DNA of 64,000 bases from Bedellia somnulentella (taxonomy: Eukaryota; Arthropoda; Insecta; Lepidoptera; Bedelliidae), in assembly GCA_963576735.1 (NCBI GenBank), contig OY755190.1, positions 7,557,695 to 7,621,694 on the forward strand, given 5' to 3'. Below the pieces are notes generated by a model that had not been told where the DNA came from, did no database searches, and saw only the letters and a program-made list of their open reading frames with translations. The position numbers and the translations under genes are program-made. This document shows positions 36,049 through 46,990 of this stretch, piece after piece; the first letter of the stretch is position 1, and each line of letters begins with the position of its first letter.

Positions 36049-36589
36049 GTGTATTTATATCAAGCAGTAGACGTCTATTGACTAATAATGCAAGCTTAAT
36101 TATATAAGTAGAACATTTTCTCAGAGTGACAACCCTTAACTGTAAGGGCTAGAAAGTATTACGCGATTGGGCAATATCGAAGTTTCCGCTACACATGCGT
36201 GTGCACATTAATATGTAGTTAATAAGTAGGGCTATCAAGTCGTCCGCCGCAGATACGTAACTCAATTTATCATTAGACTTTACATGTCATACATTGCTCG
36301 CGGTAAGCTTGTAAATTAATTAGCAATAATTGGTTTGATCAAAATATGTTACGAAATTGTTGCTAATATTTATGGTATGGGATTGGTGTACGTGAGCATT
36401 TTATATAAAACTTTTATAAATAGTGGTTTAGTGTCGGCTTAGAATATTATTTCAGGAACGTCCTCATTAAGCTGAGAAACTTTTATAAATAGTGGTTTAG
36501 TGTCAGCTGACAATCGAATGATTATTTCAGGAACGTCCACATCAAGCTGAGAAACTGTCTCCAGAATTACGGACCTTTGTAACCGTCAA

Positions 36590-36930
36590 TTACGTCACAA
36601 GGTTCGGTTGCAGTATTGTCACTGTCAAAGCGCTTATAGATGTATGACATTTGCAATGACAATCTTACAACTTGCGACAAGATCGACGGTCGCAATATAT
36701 ACGTAATGAGGGGGTTATTCCTCCCAGGTTTGGAAAGAAAAGAAACAATGGTTCAACTTAATCATTTCAATGACATATGCCGGCAAATTTCGGCAGGTTA
36801 GACAAAATTCTTTCAACATAGGCCGCCGGGTTGTGTCGCCGTGCAATGTCGGCGGCCCGGCGGCGGGCTCAGTGTGTATTGCGCTAAACCACATCAATGC
36901 CGGTATAAAGAAATCGGATCAAGTAACTCA
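36590..36930. other. GC-rich island, possible promoter
   Basis: GGCCGCCGGGTTGTGTCGCC and GGCGGCCCGGCGGCGGGCTC stand out from AT-rich flanks. The plus strand reads CTCAGTGTG, a good arthropod initiator match; the minus strand has TTTATACCGG about 30 bases before CACACTGAG. It could be the start site of a gene (on the minus strand possibly the missing 5' exon of Gld, 15 kb away), but no donor convinced me. Confidence 0.25.
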
Positions 36931-37156
36931 CTTCTGATAATTTCCAACAAACTTGTGTCAATATAAGTTAATAATCTCGTATGTCTAATGAATTGCGAAG
37001 CCAAAAAACCACAAGCTAAAGTGTTGAAATCTAAACAATAGTGTGAACGGAACGCGGGAACAACACTAGCTAATGACTTATCAGACCGACTTTTCGAGTT
37101 CGGGAGGTTTCGACAAGGTCAATGTATATTTTGTAATAAATATTACAAGATGTTCC

Positions 37157-37392
37157 ATACATATAATCACGGCCATTAACCCTAAAAAGGGGTAGCCAGA
37201 GATTCAGGTCTAGAAACTCTTCAGCCACATTTGGAAGCTGATAGGAGAGAAGATGGTTGAAAGAAACTATCGTATCGTTATTGATGGGTCTCTAAACGCA
37301 TCGCCCAAAAACCACTTAAAAGCCTTAGTCGTCTCTTACGACACAAGTGGGTGGAAAGGGGTTGTGATATTCTAAGCCGGCATTACACGGCA
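37157..37392 (-). repeat. Rep-A copy
   Basis: CATACATATAATCACGGCC, TTGATGGGTCTCTAAACGCA, CTAAGCCGGCATTACACGGC. Confidence 0.85.
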
Positions 37393-38883
37393 AAACCACT
37401 CTTTGAAGTTCCATTCTCACTTCATAAAACGGGTATCAAAGTAAAACAAGGAAAGTGTTACAATATCCAAGTTGTTTTCTTATAATACATCAATGTCACT
37501 TAGCCATATTGTACTTGGATGATGTAAGCTCAATTCTAACTAGTACATTTTGTATCATTAGAGATAAGCTGTTACAAATCTTCAATATTCTTCTGTATCT
37601 TATGAAACATTTCAATTGCTAGTTTCATATGTAACTGATTCATACAAAAGGAGCTCATTATCCATCCTTTTGTTGTCAGTTGGTGTAAAATATGTGTTAG
37701 TAGTTATTATTTTGACCTCTGTAATGCCTAAATGATGTTGAGCAATCAAACCAAAAATTTATGATCTTGCGAATTTGTTTACACGTTTTCTTGCTTTTAA
37801 GGTATGTATTTAGAACATACATACAAACTATGAACTCGAGTATGTATTTAGAAATACGAAATTATTTAATAAGATGATTGACCGTAAAAAAACATTCCTC
37901 AAAAATAGTTTATGCTATAATTCATGAGAACTTTCAGTGAAACATCATAAAAAATACTATCATAAGTCAATGGACATACATACATTGATTGACATAGGCT
38001 TCCACTAAATATTGCCACAAAGATCAGTTCTGCGCTGCCTTCATAGTGTAACAATATACCGTTATTAAATTGGACAATTGTCAAGTGAAAATATGGCCAA
38101 AGGATCTACCAAACTAGGCATTGTGTATCTAGCTTTCTAACAGGTAGCGCCCGAAGACAGAATTATGGTAAATTCGAAATGATAATGGCCAGGTCAACTA
38201 GAGAACTGTCAGTTATACCTGATTAAGCAGTTACAGAATCACAGATTATTGTTTGTGTATGTGTAGGTATAAGTAGTCCTTTTATATATTTAAATCGTAA
38301 TGCTAAGAGCCATTTGTATGAAATAATACATACTTATAATTTTCTAAAATTCTGATTTTTTGGAAATGTTTCAATATTACTTTCTGTGTGTCCCTATTTC
38401 AATTGTATGTTTTTATACTATGTAAGTGTGTAGTTATGATTTACTATTGATACTCATATCAATAAATTGTTGAAAATCTGCCCCTTATAGCAACCTGTCA
38501 TATGAACAATAAAGTTAGCTTCTCGCGGCTTTCTCAATTACCTTTATTCTTCTTCTGACCTTCTTATTAGGGATTTGATATTGTAAAGAAATTGAAGTCG
38601 TTGCGAATCATTGCTCTCTGAACTGAATAGCTGAGGTTTTAAAGGCCCATTGTAATACCACTTCTTTAGGCTAACAATATCATGTCGAGATATAAATTAT
38701 AGTAAGGTCAACATATGAACCCAACCGTAAGTTGTGACGCTAATCCACTCTAGCGCATGTATCGAGTTGCGCAAATAGCTATAGCTTTGTACTTTGGATT
38801 ACCAATGGTATAAAGAAATCAGTACTTAAGTAAGAGAAGGAAAATTTCACTAACATATACTTACGACAGTCTATGAGAACTTT

Positions 38884-38955
38884 TTTCCTTTATTTATTCT
38901 TTATTTATTAGTAATAATCCCCAAATGAGGTTTTCATGAACAAAAAGATTTAAAT
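38884..38955 (+). mobile_element. SINE-C tail fragment
   Basis: TTCCTTTATTTATTCTTTAT, then ATTAGTAATAATCCCCAAAT and GAGGTTTTCATGAACAAAAA. It gives the unbroken tail sequence used to date the Helitron at 45117. Confidence 0.75.
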
Positions 38956-39378
38956 TAGACTATGAGAAGTTTAGAAACGAATTACATGTTTTTGAGATGA
39001 ACTTTGGTAATAAAAACTTTTACTTACGTTTAAATGAAGTATAAAGATTATATTTATACGTGTGTCTGGGAAAAAACAGCTTTTTGCGATAAGGACGATA
39101 ATTGTATTTCTATTAAAAATTCATTCGAGATACAAGTCAGCCATTACGAGTACATAGTGAATTCTAAGCCCGAGCCAAAGACGAGATAAAGAAAAGGTAA
39201 CTGAACGATAGTAACTTAAAGTATACGCTTATTCTATAATATATTCTTTATTAAAAGAAATAGTTCAAAGACGCACTAGAAATTTATATACATGCCTCAA
39301 TTCCATGGAAATAATATTTCACAAGTAAGGTGTTAAAAATATATTTATCAAATGTCCAATAAGACTTTACAATCTTCA

Positions 39379-39384
39379 TTTATT
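39379..39384 (-). promoter_or_regulatory. Poly(A) signal for the small secreted-peptide ORF
   Basis: AATAAA on the minus strand, 94 bases after the stop codon at 39478. Confidence 0.4.
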
Positions 39385-39477
39385 CTAATGCCTCAACAAT
39401 TTAATATTATGAAGTACTTTATGTCTGAAATTGTATGAATAAAGTCGAGTCAAGCCACGTTAATCTAATCTGTATTA

Positions 39478-39672
39478 CTAGATCATTTCCCAACGCATGA
39501 GATGATCTAATCGTGCTGCCTCGAGGCGCTTTCTTCCAAATCGGTACGCCCTGTTGCGCGCAGCTATTTCGTAGGGTTGCCAATTTTGTTTAATGTGTGT
39601 AGACTTATTAAGAACAACTGCGTGGATTAAGGTTGGGAATATTACCAATATTGATAATAATTTAAAATACAT
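39478..39672 (-). CDS. Candidate secreted neuropeptide-like precursor
   Basis: A 64-residue open frame that I cannot assign to a known family. Residues 1-18 (MYFKLLSILVIFPTLIHA) make a classical signal peptide with a likely cut after Ala18. Residues 19-45 follow, ending ...NRAYRF, then GRKR at 46-49, a glycine amide donor plus tribasic cleavage site. A 15-residue C-terminal piece (LEAARLDHLMRWEMI) closes the frame. Lys28 could give an N-terminal trim leaving Gln29, able to cyclise. The implied product would be an amidated peptide ending -AYRF-amide. The coding stretch is richer in G/C than its flanks, and AATAAA follows by 94 bases. An in-frame ATG at 39700-39702 would add 10 residues and spoil the signal peptide, so the second ATG is preferred. 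A SINE-B end lies directly upstream. It could still be a chance frame. Confidence 0.45.
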   Translation of the reverse strand: MYFKLLSILVIFPTLIHAVVLNKSTHIKQNWQPYEIAARNRAYRFGRKRLEAARLDHLMRWEMI

Positions 39673-39686
39673 ATTGGCATATTGGC

Positions 39687-39800
39687 AGGGTACTCTGAAC
39701 ACCAGGTGACAAAGTCACGTGATGTTCAGAAGTATTAGTACCTCTGCCAACCCCTTCGGGGATAAACGGCGTGAAACGTTTATGTAATGTTTATGTTTTA
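39687..39800 (+). mobile_element. SINE-B 3' fragment
   Basis: TACTCTGAACACCAGGTGAC, GTCACGTGATGTTCAGAAGT, CCTCTGCCAACCCCTTCGGG, ACGGCGTGAAACGTTTATGT. Lies just upstream of the small secreted-peptide ORF. Confidence 0.85.
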
Positions 39801-40990
39801 TATTTGCATAATCGTACATGCTAAATGACTTATAATTTCCTCAAACTACAACTTGGAAGAACAGTAAGAGAAGTCAAATATATACTTGGTATCCTTGTGT
39901 AATTAATAGTCCTCTCAGATCATTATTTTCTGCCACCAGTCTACATTTTTTAGTTAGTTTTAGGTGTGGTGAGTACTTGAGTGACTTTTTTCACTTTAGA
40001 CGTAAGGTTATAAAAATATAGCTGTGTGTTACTTTTCGCCTCCAATTAAAAAATGGGTATCAACCACGGTGTTATGAACTGAATGGTTTGTGAACTGGAC
40101 TTTGTGGCATTATTTTTTTGTAACTATATTAAACTTGTAATGTCAAATTACCAAAAACTAACCTAATTATTTATATTTTAGACCAAAGCGAAAACCAGTT
40201 GACGTTAATAATTTTATAATAATTACAATCATAAAAAATGTTTCGTCAAACATGCTCTACAGTTAACATAATTCTTGCTGCAGGGTATTTCGAAAATACA
40301 CTATCATAAATTAGCAAACGCTACCAAGTAGTTACATCATAATAAGATTAAAAATCAAGCGTTTATTTATAATAGCAAAGATGGATGGATTTGGCAAGAT
40401 TCTTTTAAACTATCACATATTTATTACAGACATTCTGTAGACCTTTTTGAAAATGGATTGCAGCTAGAAATCAGCTGTTTTTTGTAATATCATATAGAGG
40501 GCAGAAAATGAGGCAGCCCTACAAAATCGCGGTAAACAGCACATTAGAAGTAAGTCGGACTATTCCATAGATTGCATTGACATGTATGTTACATTTTATC
40601 TCAATGCTACGTTTCCATTGCACTCGTATGACTGTATGTTTGCACATTATATAGAACAAGTAAGCGTGTTTGTGTTTACGTAATAGTAAGTTTACGAATA
40701 TATAGCATACACTGCTCAATATAATGTGTCATTTAACCATTTAATAAGAGGGTACAAAAATATTAAAAGCTTTGTGTAAAACGAAACTTTCGACCAAGAG
40801 ACCAAGACCCAGCTTTAACAAGTAAAGGAATAAAGCCATTTGTTTATCTTGGAGATAATTTTAAAGAAACACTTTTGTCAATGTATCATTAATTTATTGG
40901 CGTAGAAAAAGAATATAAAGGCAAGAAACATAATTCAAAGTAAATAAATAGAATCATAATTCCAAAACTATGTTTTTTTGTGTATTAATC
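39801..40990. other. AT-rich intergenic sequence
   Basis: Nothing recognised on either strand. Confidence 0.5.
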
Positions 40991-40993
40991 TTA

Positions 40994-41255
40994 GGGCCGG
41001 CGCTCACTGCCGGCATGGCATGGCAAAGGATTTCGGTACAGATACAGCATTTTTAATCTTATTGCCATGCATATAGAATTCATTTTGACACAACGATGCC
41101 GAGGGAGGCCGCGGTAGGACAGAACGTCGGCATCGTTGTGTCAAAATGAAGTAAAATGAATTCTATATTCATGGTAATAAGATTAAAAATGCTATATCTG
41201 TACCGAAATCCTTTGCCATGCCATGCCATGCCATGCCGGCAGTCAGCGCTGGCCC
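40994..41255. mobile_element. Harbinger-like foldback MITE
   Basis: 262 bp whose two halves are reverse complements over about 115 bases each (GGGCCGGCGCTCACTGCCGG ... CCGGCAGTCAGCGCTGGCCC) with a short GC-rich centre. Flanked by TTA on both sides (40991-40993, 41256-41258), the target duplication usual for PIF/Harbinger elements. The right arm carries extra GCCAT units. Confidence 0.85.
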
Positions 41256-41511
41256 TTAAACTTTAGTATCGGCTCGTGATCCAATGGAACCACGCTGAAC
41301 GACGATTAAGTGAAAGCGGTATGTCACCGGGTTAGTTGCGGACGCTAGTACTAAACAATGTGGCTGTCGGCATAATAACTATACTTTGTGAATGCATCGT
41401 ACTTAGGATTTGGTTTATGTATCATTAAAATTGTCAGCAGTTATATGTTAGGAAATAATCAAAGTCTTTATAAGTATCATGTCTGTAGTGTTAGGAAACG
41501 AGCAAATATTT

Positions 41512-41580
41512 AATAAGCCCCAATACCTTTTGCTACATCGTACAACACCCATGAGAAGTAATGGGTTAGTTATTTTAAGA
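41512..41580 (-). repeat. Rep-A scrap
   Basis: AAGCCCCAATACCTTTTGCT ACATCGTACAACACCCATGA: part of the Rep-A 5' half, diverged. Confidence 0.5.
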
Positions 41581-41663
41581 CTTATTGTATTTCTAATTCA
41601 ATGCATTACTCAGCTAAATTTACCAATGTTTTTGAAGTCAGTTAACAAATTGGTATGTTAGGA

Positions 41664-42045
41664 ACTATTATCTCCTTAGTTTAGTGGTTAGAACTGCGCT
41701 TATTATGCAGAGAGGCGGTCGGTTCGATCCCCGTCTGGCCTACACAATGTGTCTTTTCTAAAGTCAGTGGTTAATTGCTTGTTGTCGGTGAGCGAATACA
41801 TCGTGAGGAAACCCACATGACTAAGTTGTTCTTAGTTATGTGAGTTTCCTTACATGACTAAGTTGTATTTAGTTATGTGACAGTGTATTCGTAAAAAACG
41901 GCAATGGGCCTGCCCCCTGTCACATAAGTACACTGTCCAAGCAAAACGAGGGTGCTCTGATGAACAGGTGACATTGTCACGTGATGTTCAGAAGTATTAG
42001 TACCTCTGCCAATACCTTCGGTGATAAAAGCGTGAAAGTTTGAGT
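41664..42045 (+). mobile_element. SINE-B copy with internal duplication
   Basis: tRNA-like head TTAGTTTAGTGGTTAGAACT and GTCGGTTCGATCCCCGTCTG. The body segment CATGACTAAGTTGTTCTTAG is repeated just after (CATGACTAAGTTGTATTTAG). It ends AAAGCGTGAAAGTTTGAG. Confidence 0.85.
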
Positions 42046-42420
42046 TTGAGGGATTTAAAACGACAGTCAAGGATCACTTCATGGAACTTTTCGATAATTT
42101 GATAGAATTTTTGATCACCTCTCCCCCGCGCCACGATCTTCGCTCGACTAAACAATCTCCCCAGAGGTCGAGGCTCGAGGGGGATGTCCCATCGACGGAA
42201 TCAGCCGAGAGCTAAATGCTTCAGGGGCTACTCACGGATAAAAAAAATACCAATCCAGAGTTTGACCTCAAGCTCAAAAAAGTATCACCCTTGCGTCACT
42301 GACTTACACCTCCAAGAGTAGCGAGCCGGATGCATGAACCTTGATGAGGTCACTAGGTAGGACTCCTTTCCTTTCTCTACCCGATTAAGCTTATGTAAAG
42401 CTTAATAAAATTGTTACAAA
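42046..42420. other. Unassigned GC-rich segment
   Basis: CTCTCCCCCGCGCCACGATC, GAGGTCGAGGCTCGAGGGGG, AATCAGCCGAGAGCTAAATG: composition unlike its flanks and probably part of a retroposon, but no frame or family could be recognised. Confidence 0.35.
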
Positions 42421-43320
42421 AGATCTTCAACATTAGCAAAAACAAGAAATAACCCAGCGGTAGAGACGTCATTCACCTGTCAGTTTTAACAGATGTGAAA
42501 TGAGTTTACTGTGCAATTATCAGTTCGGATTATGACAGAGTTAGCACTAGCTAAACAAACTTTAAGAATTAATTAGTAGTTGGTTTTATTAAGCTGCTAC
42601 AATGAGACTTAAGATTTGTGTTGAGATGTTGACATAATCTTTTTATTGGTATGTCGTATATACTCGTAGAGGCTAAATTAAGTTGTGAATTATAATGAAA
42701 GTTATAGGTTGGGGAGTAAATCTTTTGTTTTCAACTATTGCGATTAGGGTTGAATTTGAAGTTTCAATGTGTTAATATTTACATCTGTACTTTACAATAC
42801 TAAGGAAAGAGTTTTTTTTTTCTGTGGTCTGAAAAGAAAAATCGTAATATACCTAGAGGCAGTATGAATTGTCTATCGCTGACTCAATATCCCCGGCTTG
42901 TATAAAAACTTACCAATATATACTAGAATGTGCAAGTCACACCATAATATTATGTAAAATTAATCTACATTCGAAACAGAATCTTTTTCTTATAATACCC
43001 ACATTTTATAAAATACTATTTTATTTTAATATTCGTTCGCGAGGTTACTTGTCAGCGTTCTAAAATACAATAGACGTCTGCAAGACAAAGATCTCAATTA
43101 AATATAATTATCGAAATCTCCTGAGAACCTAACTTTGTTATTTCCTCAACTTTTAATAACTCTTAATTTTATAGCTCTCCAAAAGATTTAATTAGGTATT
43201 GTCATAAGAAAATATTACGCTACAGAACAATTGCAATTTAATATGGCTTGGAATTTGACTAAGTGGTCACGAAACTGGTATAGATAGACTTTATATCGTA
43301 TATATCTGATTGGATGATTT
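42421..43320. other. AT-rich intergenic sequence
   Basis: Nothing recognised. Confidence 0.5.
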
Positions 43321-43335
43321 TAGCACATACAGAGG

Positions 43336-43606
43336 ATGGATGATAGTAAATTGGTAAAAAAGATTTATAGACCTAATGTGGATGGTAATGTTAGTAAATT
43401 ACGACCTCTGAGAACACATTTGGGCCAAATAGCAAGAGTGCTCAAAAAGGCAGGCGTCCAAAGTATAAAGAATAAAAGAGCATTTATGAGAAGATTGATG
43501 GATGTAAACGAAGCTAGAAAGATTTGTCAGGATCGTACAAAGTGGCGATCGATAGTCTCTGCCTATTCCAATGGGAACTAATGGCGTGAGTATATGTATA
43601 TAGATG
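43336..43606 (+). mobile_element. LINE pol C-terminal fragment and 3' end
   Basis: Open over 81 codons: MDDSKLVKKIYRPNVDGN ... RRLMDVNEARKICQDRTKWR ... SIVSAYSNGN, the pattern that closes many insect non-LTR pol proteins. The stop overlaps the 3' end AACTAATGGCGTGAGTATAT. The frame is intact but 5'-truncated. A TRIM is inserted in its tail. Confidence 0.8.
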
Positions 43607-44162
43607 TGTGGGAGTCATGTTAGAGCGCACACTACTGCGGACTCAAACGCACATAGCAGCGTCTCACTCATATTCCTACATCGCGGAGTGTAAATGTTTT
43701 TCGAGTTAAGCATAGATACAAATTATAAGTTGGTACACAGCAGGGTGTACTGGCCAGTATATCTTTGCTGTTTCCACAGTGGTGACCCCTCGATAAGAAC
43801 ACACGCTTCTTTCTACTACATTTCTCGATCTACCCGCAACTTCTATTCCCCGCTTACCTCACCACACCATTCATTCAGCAGAGCATCTACAGGCATGCAA
43901 TCACCGGCCTCATTGCTCACACTGAATTTGGTAATTGGTAATAGGTACCTCCTAGCTTTGATATCGTCGTATCGACTAGGAGGGGAGTACTGTGGGAGTC
44001 ATGTTAGAGCGCACACTACTGCGGACTCAAACGCACATAGCAGCGTCTCACTCATATTCCTACATCGCGGAGTGTAAATGTTTTTCGAGTTAAGCATAGA
44101 TACAAATTATAAGTTGGTACACAGCAGGGTGTACTGGCCAGTATATCTTTGCTGTTTCCACA
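43607..44162 (+). mobile_element. TRIM (miniature LTR retrotransposon)
   Basis: LTRs 43607-43778 and 43991-44162 (172 bp each, apparently identical, TGTGGGAG...TTTCCACA) around a 212 bp interior. The interior starts with a primer-site-like TGGTGACCCCTCGA one base after the left LTR and ends with a purine tract (AGGAGGGGAG) before the right LTR. GATG flanks both sides (43603-43606 and 44163-44166). There is no coding capacity, so it must move with proteins from another element. Confidence 0.92.
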
Positions 44163-44620
44163 GATGTATATAATGGCATGAGTATATGTAAGAGCACGAA
44201 CTAATATGATAATATTACATCCATCCTGACGTCCCTCAGCAGGGACAAAGGGCCTTGATATGATAATATAGAATATGGAAATATTTAATGTGTCTACGTA
44301 AATAATAACCATGTGCCTGAAGTGTTAAGACGAGTGTTTAATATATCTTCCATCGAAAATTAATGCGGAGACAACCAAGACATGGCTTACATAGAATACA
44401 CTTTGTTAAGTTGCCGTCGACCAATGTAGGTATTGAAAACGATTTTATTACTGAATTTTGTTTTTCGTCAACTTCTTCCGATTAGCGAATGCAATTTCCC
44501 GAAAATTATAAATCTCGGGTATTTGAGGAATTTTGAATAAGGAAACCGGGACATACCAAGATTTATGGGACTGTCAGGTACTATTGCTATTTATATCGTC
44601 TTGTGGCAATATTTCAAATA

Positions 44621-44903
44621 CATACATACATATACTCACGGCTATAAATCCCTAGAAGGGGTAGCCAGAGCTAAGGAATTAGAAATTCCTCAACCACTTT
44701 TGGAAAGTTATGTGGGGAAAAGATGTTTAAATAAAGGTTTTTAGTGATGGGTCTCCAACCGCATCGCCCAAAATCCCTTAAAAGCCCCAATACCGTTAGT
44801 CGCCTTTTACGTACACTTACTGGAAGAAATGGGGTAGTGCTATTCTAACCCGACACCACACAGCAAAGCCGACACCACACAGCAAAGCCGACACCACACA
44901 GCA
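44621..44903 (-). repeat. Rep-A copy with triplicated 5' end
   Basis: Near full length. Its 5' end (here at the right) is repeated three times as AGCCGACACCACACAGCAA, a 19 bp unit. Confidence 0.88.
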
Positions 44904-44997
44904 ATTTCAAATACATTACGGTTATTGTTATATAATATACTTGAATCGAAAAAGGCAGAATTTATATTTCTTTTATAAAGGTTAAAAAGGGTATACG

Positions 44998-45116
44998 CCC
45001 CCGACGCGTATACGGGGCTCGGGTCGGGCGACTCGGGTATACGGGGGCGTATACCCGAGCTCGCGGGTTCGATTCCCGCCTGTGTCGAAATTTTTCTTTC
45101 CTTTATTTATTAGTAA
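44998..45116 (+). mobile_element. SINE-C copy, left part, split by a Helitron
   Basis: GC-rich self-complementary head (ATACGCCCCCGACGCGTATA ... CGGGTATACGGGGGCGTATA), B-box GGGTTCGATTCCCG, tail GTGTCGAAATTTTTCTTTCC, then ATTAGTAA. It resumes at 47526. Confidence 0.85.
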
Positions 45117-46059
45117 CTAGCGACCCGCCCCGGCTTCGCACGGGTGCAATGCAAAATAAAATATACCTACTACAGAATGTCCTTTTGGTTAGTGCTGGAG
45201 TAAAAAATATTAACTTACTATTCGTTCGACTAAAAACAAAAGATTATCAACAACAAAATATACCTATTCTATTCAGTTCTTCTATGAACTTAACTATAAT
45301 TTTCAATAATTGAAAATGCTCGCCATAATACTAAATTGTCTTAACTCTAAATGCAAATCAAAGTCTTAATGGAAGAAATACCAAGAAATATGGTTTTAAG
45401 CTAATCCTATCTAACCTAATGTACTTACAATACTACTAATATAATAATAAAAATTAAAAGATAATCAACAACAAAAGATACTTATTCTATTCAGTTTAAT
45501 TAATTCTTGATATTTTCCTCGCTAGAGAGCTCCGATAAACGCGTGCGATCGCTGCAAATCATAATGTGCTATAAGGCCACAGACCACCCCCAATAGACTC
45601 CGCATACAGTATATATTTGTATGAATCCAAACTGGCAACTCTTGGAGGAAAGCACGAGTAGCGGGGAACAACGCACAATGCCTGTGATTGGCTCTTTCAA
45701 GGTCGCTCTATACTTGAACTCTTTAATAGTGATGGGACACATTTGAGAAATGATATTGATAAATTAGTTCGTAAGGAAAGAATAATAGATTTTAACATTC
45801 ATATTTTTATTGAAAAGAAAGAAAGAAATGGAAATACATATATATGGGCCGGTAAACAAAACCGGTGTCGTTGAAACGATGAGTAGCTTCAATCTATTTG
45901 GCTTTCATCTCGGGTAATTAAGAAAATCTCAAATATAAACGAAATTCTATCAGAGCAAGATTTGAAATATTTAGATACTTGCTGGTACCCGCGACGTCGT
46001 CTGCGTCCTTTTAATTTTGATGTTAGGTTTTGCAAAAAGATTAAATAAAACAAATAAAT

Positions 46060-46390
46060 AAATATATACTTGTACTTTTATTTAAGAAATAATCTGTATA
46101 CGGACATATTATACACAGATTAAGTTAGTCCCAAACTAAGTAAGACTTGTAGTTTGGGATACTAACTTAACGATATATTTAATATTATATATTACACATA
46201 TAAATAATACCTAAGACTAAAAAACAATCATTGAAGCTCATCACATAAATATTGCTCGGAAATCGGGATCGAACCCGCAACCTCCGGACCGGATTGGCTT
46301 CGTAGTTCCCGTTCCGAAACCATTCCGTTCTAAAAGTATCTCTGGACATCCCTGACGTTATGCTAGAAAAAGACGTTTTCACAATTAACG
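46060..46390 (-). repeat. Dispersed repeat with tRNA-like part
   Basis: ATCGGGATCGAACCCGCAAC (B box on the minus strand) at 46264, and mirrored words TTAGTCCCAAACTAAGTAAG and AGTTTGGGATACTAACTTAA near 46125-46170. Probably another SINE carried in the Helitron. Confidence 0.5.
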
Positions 46391-46744
46391 TAAAGAGTGA
46401 ACGTGACGGAACTATGGTGTTGACCAGTTTAAATTGATTTCTTGAATTGCAATTTAATTATGATTTTATGTTAGAAATGGAATGTAATACCGTCTTTTTG
46501 GTAGTTGTATTTTGTGGTTGATTTCCCACACCACTTTATTAAACATGTAGGCATTTCAAAGCAATAGTAATAAATAAAACAGTATGTATAAATATTTTTG
46601 GTGCACGAACACTGAGTTCCAAGTTCTGGTCGCAACTGAAACAGTGAAATTTTATACGTCTGCTCAATTAGTCGAACGTGTTGCCGATATCGAGTGCCCT
46701 GTAAGCGGAATCTATAGGGGGTTATCTATGTATAAGGCGAAGCG

Positions 46745-46990
46745 CGTTTTTTTTTTTTTTTGTTTACCGGTGGGGAAATCCTCATAGGATCCCGGACTAT
46801 GAGGATTTCCCCACCGGTTCGGTGCTGCTGGCCCTGCGGCCTATGCGGCGTCACCTTAATATGTTGTGCCGGGCGGCTGAAGGCCGCCCTGGCGTGGCAA
46901 AGGAGTGTACCTAAGCTAAGTCGGATAGGAGGCGAAGCGCGGGCCATCGACGCGCTATTTATAGGCACGCGCCGCCCGGCGTAAACAACT
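46745..46990. repeat. GC-rich insert with perfect hairpin
   Basis: Arms CCGGTGGGGAAATCCTCATA and TATGAGGATTTCCCCACCGG (46767-46818) flank GGATCCCGGAC. The hairpin is followed by GGCGGCTGAAGGCCGCC and other G/C words. Not identified. Confidence 0.55.

Larger units (their letters stand above)
37400..39470. other. AT-rich intergenic sequence
   Basis: No coding sequence recognised. It holds a SINE-C tail (38884-38955) and, at its right end, the poly(A) signal of the small minus-strand ORF. Confidence 0.45.

Noticed and set aside
43694..44077. 127-codon frame across the TRIM
   Set aside because: It spans an LTR and the non-coding interior of the TRIM, with no similarity to gag or any known domain.
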